Assembly: GCA_044865965.1 (NCBI GenBank)
Contig: JBIOTP010000280.1
Coordinates: forward strand, 1-13,941
DNA from: Solirubrobacter sp044865965
GTDB lineage: Bacteria > Actinomycetota > Thermoleophilia > Solirubrobacterales > Solirubrobacteraceae
Direction of reading: 5' to 3'
DNA length: 13,941 bases
The notes under the pieces were generated by a model. It was given only the letters and a program-made list of their open reading frames with translations. It made no database searches and had not been told where the DNA came from. Shown piece after piece: positions 6,823 through 13,266 of the stretch. The position numbers and the translations under genes were made by a program. How positions within the stretch are numbered: the stretch's first letter is position 1; each line of letters starts with the position of its first letter.

Positions 6823-7418
6823 CGCCCGCCGCGCCGCCGTTCGTCGGGCTGACGGGCGGCATCGGGGCGGGCAAGTCGGAGGCGCTCGCCGCGCTCGCCC
6901 GCCTGGGCGCCGCCACGATCTCCGCCGACGAGGTCGTGCACGCGCTCTATGACGACCCGCACGTGCACGCCGCCGTCGTCGCCCGCTGGGGCGCCGAGGT
7001 CGCCCCCGGGGGGCGGGTGGACCGCGCCTCGGTGGCGCGCCGCGCCTTCGCCGCCGAGACCGACCGCGCGTGGCTCGAGGAGCTGATCTGGCCCCGCGTC
7101 GGCGAGCGGATCGCGGAGTGGCGCGCGGTGGAGTCCCAGCGCGAGCCCCCGCCCCGTGCGCTCGTGGTCGAGACGCCGCTGCTGTTCGAGGCGGGGCTCG
7201 ACCGCGCCTACGACGCGACGATCGCGATCGTCGCCGACGAGGCGGTGCGCGCCGAGCGGGCGGCCGCCCGCGGGCACGAGGCGCTCGACGAGCGGACCGC
7301 CCGCCAGCTGCCGCAGGAGGAGAAGGCGCGCCGGGCGACGTACGCTGTAGAGAACTCAGGCACGCTCGGCCAGCTCGAGGAGGAGCTGTCGGGGGTGCTT
7401 GCGAAGCTGACGGGTTGA
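6819..7418 (+). CDS. coaE: Dephospho-CoA kinase
   Basis: A 199-residue P-loop kinase that phosphorylates the 3'-hydroxyl of dephospho-CoA in the last step of coenzyme A synthesis. The Walker A loop GGIGAGKS is at residues 13-20, immediately preceded by FVGLT, as in CoaE. The ISADEVVHALY segment carries the conserved Asp, the core strand is ALVVETPLLFEAGLD, and the C-terminal part has DERTARQLPQEEKARRATYAVENSG, matching the family's Gln/Lys-rich lid and the V-(I/E)-N-(S/N)-G signature. The start is GTG 6819, embedded in the rpsA stop as GTGA. An upstream extension in this frame would only be a shadow of rpsA. The rpsA-coaE adjacency is common in actinobacteria. The length is normal for the short, single-domain form. 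Confidence 0.95.
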   Translation: MTPAAPPFVGLTGGIGAGKSEALAALARLGAATISADEVVHALYDDPHVHAAVVARWGAEVAPGGRVDRASVARRAFAAETDRAWLEELIWPRVGERIAEWRAVESQREPPPRALVVETPLLFEAGLDRAYDATIAIVADEAVRAERAAARGHEALDERTARQLPQEEKARRATYAVENSGTLGQLEEELSGVLAKLTG

Positions 7419-7422
7419 GGAG

Positions 7423-8073
7423 ATGAGCGCACGTCCCGCCACAGTGGCGCCCCGGCGCCGGCCGAACGCCCGCGCCCGCGCGCGGCGGCGGCAGTTGCTG
7501 CGCCGGCGGCTGACGCTCGCGCTCGGCTGCGCGCTCGTGGCGGTCGCGGTGCTCAGCCTCCTGCGCCCGGTCGACCACGCGGTGCACGAGATCCAGCTCC
7601 CGCTGCGCCACGAGGACATCATCCGCCAGCAGGCCGCCGACAAGAAGGTCGATCCGGCGTTGATCGCGGCCGTGATCTACACGGAGTCGCGCTTCCGCGA
7701 CCAGACGTCGCACGCCGGCGCGAAGGGCCTGATGCAGTTGATGCCGCAGACCGCCGACTACATCGCGCGCAAGTCCGGCGGCACACGCTTCGTGCGCGAC
7801 GACCTCGCGACGCCGCAGATCAACATCTCCTACGGCACCTGGTACCTGCGCTACCTGCTCACCAAGTACCACGGCAGCGTGGTGCTCGCGCTCGCCGCCT
7901 ACAACGCCGGCGAGGGCAAGGTCGACCAGTGGTGGCGGCGCGCGGCGGACAGCGGGCAGCGCTTCCGGATCGCGGAGCACATCCCGTTCCCCGAGACGCG
8001 CCAATACGTGCACCGCGTGCTCACCGCCCGCGCCGACTACCGGCGCTACTACGCGCGCGAGCTCGGGCTCTGA
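7423..8073 (+). CDS. Membrane-anchored lytic transglycosylase (Slt family, GH23)
   Basis: A 216-residue protein. An Arg-rich cytoplasmic N-terminus (residues 11-29) is followed by one hydrophobic segment (about 30-47), with no lipobox, so it is a signal anchor. The extracytoplasmic SLT domain then shows the catalytic Glu88 in AAVIYTESRF, the GLMQLMP motif (102-108) and the substrate-groove AAYNAGEGKVDQWW (158-171), in family order and spacing. It cleaves the MurNAc-GlcNAc bond of peptidoglycan to give 1,6-anhydro ends. ATG 7423 lies 4 nt after the coaE stop, and the purine-rich GAGGAG abuts it with no spacing, which is unusual. The only nearby alternative, GTG 7444, is too far from that site. 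It is co-transcribed with rpsA-coaE. The following kinase is in the same reading frame beyond the TGA. Confidence 0.93.
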   Translation: MSARPATVAPRRRPNARARARRRQLLRRRLTLALGCALVAVAVLSLLRPVDHAVHEIQLPLRHEDIIRQQAADKKVDPALIAAVIYTESRFRDQTSHAGAKGLMQLMPQTADYIARKSGGTRFVRDDLATPQINISYGTWYLRYLLTKYHGSVVLALAAYNAGEGKVDQWWRRAADSGQRFRIAEHIPFPETRQYVHRVLTARADYRRYYARELGL

Positions 8074-8178
8074 CCCGAGCCGGGCTCGGGGCGCTCCTCG
8101 CGCGCGTGTTCCTCGGCGAGAAGTGGTTCCCGACCCTGGAACAGACGCCCTCGCGCGGGCGTCATCCCGTGCATCGCG
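8074..8178 (+). promoter_or_regulatory. Hairpin-rich leader or terminator region before the kinase operon
   Basis: The 105-bp spacer holds three inverted repeats. CCCGAG/CTCGGG with a 5-nt loop (8074-8090) lies directly after the slt stop and may be its terminator, although no T-run follows. GTTCC-N7-GGAAC (8126-8142) is operator-like. GACGCCC/GGGCGTC with a 6-nt loop (8144-8163) lies just before the kinase coding region. No confident -35/-10 or Shine-Dalgarno is seen. Confidence 0.35.
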
Positions 8179-10104
8179 ATCACTGCCCCCACACTCACCC
8201 CCGGCTCCAACTTCGCCGGCTACCAGATCGAGGACGTCGCCGGCGCCGGCGGCATGGGCGTCGTCTACCGGGCGACGCAGCTCGCGCTCGGCCGCAAGGT
8301 GGCGCTGAAGCTGATCGCCACCGGCCTCGCCTCCGACGCGAGCTTCCGCGAGCGCTTCAAGCGCGAGTGGCTGACGGCGGCCTCGATCGACCATCCGAAC
8401 GTCATCCCGCTCTACGAGGCGGGCGAGGCGGCGGAGCATCTCTACATCGCCATGCGCTACGTGGAGGGCTCGGACCTCGCGACGCTGATCGCGCGCGAGC
8501 TGCCGCTCGACCCGGGCCGCGCGGTCCGGATCGTCTCCCAGATCGCCTCCGCGCTCGACGCCGCGCACAAGCAGGGCCTCGTGCACCGCGACGTCAAGCC
8601 CGCGAACATCCTGATCGGCGAGGAGGACCACGCGTACCTGACCGACTTCGGGCTGACCAAGCACGCGTCCTCCCAGAGCGCGCTGACCAAGACGGGCATG
8701 TTCGTCGGCTCGCTCGACTACACGGCGCCCGAGCAGATCCGCGGCGAGGCGCCCGATGCGCGCACCGACGTCTACTCGCTCGGCTGCGTGCTGTTCCAGG
8801 CCGTGGCCGGAGCGCTGCCGTACGACAAGGACAGCGACATCGCGAAGATGTACGCGCACCTCAACGACCCTCCGCCGGCGATCACCGCCGTCCGCCCCGA
8901 CGCCCCGGCCGCGCTCGACGCGGTGGTCGCGAAGGCGATGGCCAAGGAGCCCGGCGAGCGCCACCAGACGGCCGGCGAGCTCGGGCGCGCGGCGCTCGAC
9001 GCGCTCGAGCCCGCCGCCGGAGCGCAGGCGCCGCGCGAGTCGCCGTGGCCGCGCCGCCGGCGCGTGGCGCTCGGAGTCGCGCTGCCGACCGTGCTGGCCG
9101 GCGGGCTCGCCGCGGCGGGGCTGGCGGCCTCCGGCGTGATCGGCGGCGGCGGCGCCGAGAAGGCGCAGCGTGCCGCCGCGCCCGCGCCCACCGCGACCGC
9201 GACCGCCAAGGCCACCGCGACCGCGACGCCCACCCCGGCCCTCGGCGAGCCGCGCGCCGTGGCCACGATCAAGGTCGGCCGCGGCCCGGACGGCATCGCG
9301 GTCAGCGGCGGCCGCGTGTTCGTCGCCAACCGCGACGCGGGCACGCTCTCGATCGTCGACGCCGTCGCCAACCGCGTGATCGGCAAGCCGCCGCCGGCCG
9401 GCGAGCACCCCGACGGCGTCGTCGCAGGCAAGGGCGTCGTGTGGCTCGCGGACGCCGGCGGGGACACCGTCAAGCGCTTCCAGTCGGCGCCCGACGTCGT
9501 GCCGACCGCCAACGTCAAGGTCGGCCGCAACCCCGAGGGCATCTCGCTCGGCAAGCAGCTCGTGTGGGTCGCCAACCGGGCCGACGGCACCGTCAACCGG
9601 ATCGATCGCGCCACGCCCGCGCTCGTGGGCGGGCCGATCGGGGTCGGCAAGCTGCCCACCGGGATCTTCGTCGGCCGCCGCAGCGTCTGGGTGACCGACA
9701 ACGGCGACGACGACGTCATCCGCATCGATCCCTCGACCGCGCAGGTGATCGGTGCGCCGATCGGGGTCGGGCGGCGGCCGCGCGGCGTCGTGGAGTTCAA
9801 GGGCTCCGCGTGGGTCGCGAACTCCGCCGACGGCACCGTGACCCGCATCGACACGAAGACCGGCAAGGTCGTCGGCGAGCCGATCCGCGTCGGCCGCAAC
9901 CCGCGCGAGCTCGCCTCCGGGCTCGGCTTCGTGTGGGTCACCAACAAGGACGACAACTCCGTCTCCCGCATCGACCCCGTCACCGGCCGCGTGGTCGGGG
10001 GGCCGATCCCCGTCGGCGGCCGTCCCGTGGGCATCGCCGTCGGCGGCGGCGCCGTCTGGGTCGCCAACCACGCCGACCACACGATCACCCGCATCGAGGC
10101 ATGA
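8179..10104 (+). CDS. Transmembrane Ser/Thr protein kinase with C-terminal seven-repeat YVTN-like propeller
   Basis: Taken from ATC 8179, the product is 641 residues. The Hanks-type kinase domain covers about 12-280: glycine loop AGAGGMGVVY, Lys44 in KVALKLI, HRDVKPANI (Asp138), DFG (Asp156), TAPEQ (Glu185) and DVYSLGCVLFQAVAG. A transmembrane helix (about 296-321) and a Thr/Ala-rich linker follow. Residues about 360-641 hold seven 40-odd-residue repeats of the type VGRxPxGIxVGxxxVWVANxxDGTVxRID. They predict a complete extracytoplasmic beta-propeller sensor in place of the usual PASTA repeats. The start is the problem. The first canonical start, ATG 8254, would cut the glycine loop to GVVY, while the frame upstream to 8074 has no ATG, GTG, TTG or CTG. 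ATC 8179 (followed by TAPTLTPGSNFAGY) is the best guess. The stop is 1 nt before the cyclic-nucleotide-binding gene, so the genes are linked. Confidence 0.9.
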   Translation: MTAPTLTPGSNFAGYQIEDVAGAGGMGVVYRATQLALGRKVALKLIATGLASDASFRERFKREWLTAASIDHPNVIPLYEAGEAAEHLYIAMRYVEGSDLATLIARELPLDPGRAVRIVSQIASALDAAHKQGLVHRDVKPANILIGEEDHAYLTDFGLTKHASSQSALTKTGMFVGSLDYTAPEQIRGEAPDARTDVYSLGCVLFQAVAGALPYDKDSDIAKMYAHLNDPPPAITAVRPDAPAALDAVVAKAMAKEPGERHQTAGELGRAALDALEPAAGAQAPRESPWPRRRRVALGVALPTVLAGGLAAAGLAASGVIGGGGAEKAQRAAAPAPTATATAKATATATPTPALGEPRAVATIKVGRGPDGIAVSGGRVFVANRDAGTLSIVDAVANRVIGKPPPAGEHPDGVVAGKGVVWLADAGGDTVKRFQSAPDVVPTANVKVGRNPEGISLGKQLVWVANRADGTVNRIDRATPALVGGPIGVGKLPTGIFVGRRSVWVTDNGDDDVIRIDPSTAQVIGAPIGVGRRPRGVVEFKGSAWVANSADGTVTRIDTKTGKVVGEPIRVGRNPRELASGLGFVWVTNKDDNSVSRIDPVTGRVVGGPIPVGGRPVGIAVGGGAVWVANHADHTITRIEA

Positions 10105-10105
10105 G

Positions 10106-10561
10106 ATGGACACGACCGGCTTCTTCCACTACCCCACCGAGCCCGAGCTCGAGCTGCCGCAGGGCCTGCCGGGCTTCCTCTCCGACCGCGGCGACGCCGA
10201 CTGGTCGCTGCTGCTCGAGCACACCGAGACGCGCCTGTTCCGGCGCGGCGAGACCGTGCTCGCCACGGGCGAGCGCGACCGCGCGCTGTACCTGCTGGTC
10301 GACGGCTGGCTGAAGGCGCCCAGCGGCGTCGTCGAGCCGATCGCGACGATCGGCGAGGCCGCCTTCCTCGACGGTCGCCCGCGCGCGGTGACCGTGAAGG
10401 CGCTGACCGACGGCGAGCTGCTGCGGCTCGGCTACGACGCGTTCGAGGCGCTCGCGGCGCGCGATCCCGGGCTCGGTCGCGAGATCCTGCTCGACGTCGG
10501 GCGGATCCTGGCCGCCCGGCTGCGGCTCGCCGGCGAGAGCGTCGCGGGGTGGACCGGCTGA
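10106..10561 (+). CDS. Stand-alone cyclic-nucleotide-binding (CRP-type) domain protein
   Basis: A 151-residue protein consisting essentially of one cyclic-nucleotide-binding domain: LFRRGETVLATGERDRALYL (about 44-63) forms the beta-roll, and the phosphate-binding cassette is GEAAFLDGRPRAV (83-95) with the ribose-binding Glu84 and phosphate-binding Arg93 both present. It ends with the helix LGREILLDVGRILAARLRLA. There is no CRP helix-turn-helix and no membrane segment, so it should act as a regulatory subunit or cNMP sensor, not a transcription factor. The N-terminal 40 residues are not recognised. It starts 1 nt after the kinase stop and its TGA overlaps the next ATG by one base (TGATG). This coupling suggests it contacts the kinase, the redox protein or both. 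Whether it binds cAMP, cGMP or nothing is not shown. Confidence 0.9.
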   Translation: MDTTGFFHYPTEPELELPQGLPGFLSDRGDADWSLLLEHTETRLFRRGETVLATGERDRALYLLVDGWLKAPSGVVEPIATIGEAAFLDGRPRAVTVKALTDGELLRLGYDAFEALAARDPGLGREILLDVGRILAARLRLAGESVAGWTG

Positions 10562-13218
10562 TGGCCGCCTCGATCGCGTTCCCCAACTACACCCAGATCC
10601 CGTCGCGCCTCTCGGTGAAGGCGTGGCAGGCGGTCCGCGTCGGCAGCATCGTCGCCGCGCTGATCGTCGCCGGCCTGCTGGTGGCCGTCCCGTCCGTCGG
10701 CCTGTTCGTCATGTGGCGGATCGTGATCCCGCTGCTGCCGTTCACGTTCATGGTCGCCCCCGGCCTGTGGCGCAACATCTGCCCGCTCGCGGCGTCCAAC
10801 CAGACGCCGCGGGTGCTCGGCCTCACGAAGGCGCTGAACCCGCCGAAGTGGCTGAAGGAGTACGGCTACGTCATCGCGATCGGCCTGTTCGTCGCGTTCG
10901 TCGTGCTGCGCAAGCTCGGGCTCGACGACAGCGGTCCGTTCAGCGCGCTGCTGCTGCTGGGCGCGATGACCGGTGGCTTCGTCGGCGGCATGTTCCTCAA
11001 GGGCAAGAGCGGCTGGTGCTCGACCATGTGCCCGCTGCTGCCGGTCCAGCGGATCTACGGCCAGACGCCGTTCAAGCTGGTCGGCAACAGCCACTGCCAG
11101 CCGTGCGTCGGCTGCGCCAAGAGCTGCTACGACTTCAACCCGCGCGCCGCCTACCTGGCCGACCTCAACGACCCGGACCGCTTCTGGAGCGGCTACCGGC
11201 GCTTCTTCGTCGGCGCGTTCCCCGGGCTCGTGCTGGCGTTCTTCCAGGTGCCGGAGGCGGCCGGCGCGACCTCCGCGCTCGAGATCGTGGGCCGCGTCGC
11301 GCTCTACATCGCGGTCAGCACCGCGAGCTTCGCGCTGCTGTCGACCTTCGTGAAGGTCTCGGTGCACACGATCACCGCGCTCTACGGCGCGGTCGCGTTC
11401 GGCATCTTCTACTGGTTCGGCGGCCCGTCGTTCGTGTCCGCGGTGTCGGACGGGCACGCGCCCGCCGCCGTCGGCTGGGCCGTCCGCGCCGCCGCGATCG
11501 CCCTCGCCGCCGCCTGGCTCGTGCGCACGTGGCGCAAGGAGAAGCCGTTCCTCGAGCAGGCCTCCGCGCCCCCGCTCAGGGTCAGCGGCGCCGCCGGCCG
11601 CTCGCTGACCCGCAACCGCGCGGTCCGCGCGGGCGCGCCCGAGGTCACGTTCGTCGACGAGAACAAGCGCGTGGCCGCCAAGGAGGGCCTGTCGCTGCTG
11701 GAGATCGCCGAGTCCAACGGGCTGACGATCGAGGCCGGGTGCCGGATGGGCATCTGCGGCGCCGACCCGGTCGCGATCAAGGAGGGCATGGACTGCCTGT
11801 CCGGGATCAGCGACGACGAGAAGGCGACGCTCGAGCGCCTCGGGCTGGCGCCCAACACGCGGATGGCGTGCTGCGCCCGCGTGCAGGGGCCGGTGAAGGT
11901 GTCGCTCACGCCCGAGAAGCCGAAGGCGCCGAGCCTCAGCAAGGTCCACGGCTTCAACTACGACCGCTCCATCCAGAAGGTCGTCGTGATCGGCAACGGC
12001 ATCGCCGGCGTGACGGCCGCCGACCATCTGCGCCGCCGCCATCCACTGGCCGAGATCGACCTGATCGCCGAGGAGCCGCACCACCTCTACAACCGCATGG
12101 GCATCTCGCGGCTCGTCTACGGCCGCTCGGCGATGCAGGGGCTCTACCTCAACCCCGACTCGTGGTACGACGAGCGCCAGATCACGACGTGGCTGAACAC
12201 CCGCGCGCTGGCGGTCGACCGCGCGGCACGCGAGATCGCGCTCGGCACCGGCGAGCGCCTCCCGTACGACCGGGTGATCCTGACCATGGGCTCGAGCAGC
12301 TTCGTGCCGCCGATCGAGGGCTTCGGCGCCGCCGGCACGGGCGTGCTGCGCTCCGCCGACGACGCGCTGCAGCTCCGCGCGTTCGCCCAGCGCCACGCCT
12401 GCCGGCGCGCGCTGGTGGCGGGCGGCGGCCTGCTCGGGCTGGAGGCCGCCTACGCGCTGCACAAGCTCGGCGTGCGCACGGCGGTGCTCGAGCGCTCGGA
12501 CCGGCTCCTGCGGCGCCAGCTCGATGCCCGCGCGAGCGAGCTGCTGCAGGCCTACCTCGAGGGCCTGGGGATCGAGATCGTCACCGAGGCCGAGGCGCGC
12601 GCGGTGAGCGCCAACGGCCGCCTGGGGGAGGTCCACCTGCTCGACGGGCGCGTGTTGGCGTCCGACATCCTGCTGGTCGCCGCCGGCATCCAGCCGAACG
12701 TGGACCTGGCGCGCGAGGCGGGTCTGCGCACGAACCGCGGCGTGCTGGTCGACGATCGCATGCGCACAGACGACCCGCTCGTGTTCGCCGCGGGCGACCT
12801 GGCGGAGTGGAACGGGCAGGTGCTCGGGCTGTGGCCGACCGCGGTCGCCCAGGCCGAGGTGGCGGCCGACAACGCCGTCGGCGGCTCGAAGGCCTACGCG
12901 GGCGTCGTGCCGGTGACGATCCTCAAGGTCGTCGGCATCGAGCTGACGTCGATCGGCCGCTTCGAGGCCACCGCGGGGGACGAGGTGATCGCGCTCGAGG
13001 ACGAGTCCGGCCGCCGCTACCGCAAGCTCGTGATCTCCGGCGGGCGGATCGCCGGCGCGATCCTGCTCGGCTACAGCCAGGAGGTCGCGCCGGTGCGGAC
13101 CGCCGTCACGCGCGGCTTCGACGTGACCGCGCACCTCGGCGCGCTGCGCGCCGGGCGCTGGGACGTGCTGACCGGCCTGAGCGGCGACGTGCCGCTCATC
13201 CCCGCCACACCTGTTTGA
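10561..13218 (+). CDS. Three-part membrane redox protein: NosR/NapH-like Fe-S membrane domain + [2Fe-2S] ferredoxin + NirB-like FAD/NAD(P)H reductase
   Basis: An 885-residue fusion. Residues 1-325 have several hydrophobic helices with Cys74-Pro (RNICPL), Cys153-x3-Cys157-Pro (WCSTMCPLLP), and a C-x2-C-x2-C-x3-C cluster (Cys179, 182, 185, 189), resembling NosR/NapH-type membrane ferredoxins. Residues about 355-455 form a [2Fe-2S] ferredoxin domain with Cys394 and Cys399, then Asp402 where a third Cys is usual, and Cys412, 437 and 438 as candidate fourth ligands. Residues about 472-830 form a pyridine-nucleotide-disulfide-type reductase: FAD loop GNGIAG (478-483), NAD(P) loop GGGLLG (621-626), FAAGD (742-746). 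YNRMGISRLVYG and RQLDARASELLQAYLE recall the NirB N-terminal half. Likely path: NAD(P)H to FAD to [2Fe-2S] to membrane Fe-S to an unknown acceptor. ATG 10561 is chosen over GTG 10549 because GGGGTGG lies about 8 nt upstream and TGATG couples it to the preceding gene. Confidence 0.9.
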   Translation: MAASIAFPNYTQIPSRLSVKAWQAVRVGSIVAALIVAGLLVAVPSVGLFVMWRIVIPLLPFTFMVAPGLWRNICPLAASNQTPRVLGLTKALNPPKWLKEYGYVIAIGLFVAFVVLRKLGLDDSGPFSALLLLGAMTGGFVGGMFLKGKSGWCSTMCPLLPVQRIYGQTPFKLVGNSHCQPCVGCAKSCYDFNPRAAYLADLNDPDRFWSGYRRFFVGAFPGLVLAFFQVPEAAGATSALEIVGRVALYIAVSTASFALLSTFVKVSVHTITALYGAVAFGIFYWFGGPSFVSAVSDGHAPAAVGWAVRAAAIALAAAWLVRTWRKEKPFLEQASAPPLRVSGAAGRSLTRNRAVRAGAPEVTFVDENKRVAAKEGLSLLEIAESNGLTIEAGCRMGICGADPVAIKEGMDCLSGISDDEKATLERLGLAPNTRMACCARVQGPVKVSLTPEKPKAPSLSKVHGFNYDRSIQKVVVIGNGIAGVTAADHLRRRHPLAEIDLIAEEPHHLYNRMGISRLVYGRSAMQGLYLNPDSWYDERQITTWLNTRALAVDRAAREIALGTGERLPYDRVILTMGSSSFVPPIEGFGAAGTGVLRSADDALQLRAFAQRHACRRALVAGGGLLGLEAAYALHKLGVRTAVLERSDRLLRRQLDARASELLQAYLEGLGIEIVTEAEARAVSANGRLGEVHLLDGRVLASDILLVAAGIQPNVDLAREAGLRTNRGVLVDDRMRTDDPLVFAAGDLAEWNGQVLGLWPTAVAQAEVAADNAVGGSKAYAGVVPVTILKVVGIELTSIGRFEATAGDEVIALEDESGRRYRKLVISGGRIAGAILLGYSQEVAPVRTAVTRGFDVTAHLGALRAGRWDVLTGLSGDVPLIPATPV
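13178..13198 (+). terminator. Hairpin at the 3' end of the redox gene
   Basis: TGAGCGGC and GCCGCTCA pair perfectly over 8 bp around a 5-nt loop, just inside the last codons of the redox fusion gene. CTGTTTGAAC follows some 12 nt later, but there is no direct U-run. It is a weak candidate terminator for the kinase operon. Codon constraints alone could explain it. Confidence 0.25.
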
Positions 13219-13266
13219 ACGGATATCGTCGGCGCATGACCGGCGCCGAGCGGGTGCGCGCCGCGG

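Noticed and set aside
8071..8254. Possible TGA read-through fusing the lytic transglycosylase to the kinase, since both are in one frame with no further stop and a UGA-C context
   Set aside because: The transglycosylase is exported behind an N-terminal anchor, which would put the kinase domain outside the cell. The hairpin after the TGA is too generic to call a selenocysteine or recoding signal.
9172..9243. Short repeated GCGACCGC-like units resembling a tandem DNA repeat
   Set aside because: They encode the Thr/Ala/Pro linker between the kinase membrane helix and the propeller and are explained by low-complexity protein sequence.
9256..10101. Periodic DNA similarity that could be mistaken for a repeat array
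   Set aside because: The period is about 123-130 bp and in frame. It reflects the propeller protein repeats, not CRISPR or satellite DNA.
5533..10113. Very long minus-strand open frame (about 1,500 codons) antisense to rpsA, coaE, slt and the kinase
   Set aside because: It is Asp/Arg/Ala-rich low-complexity text with no domain. It follows from the codon bias of very GC-rich genes on the opposite strand, where the real proteins have clear domains.
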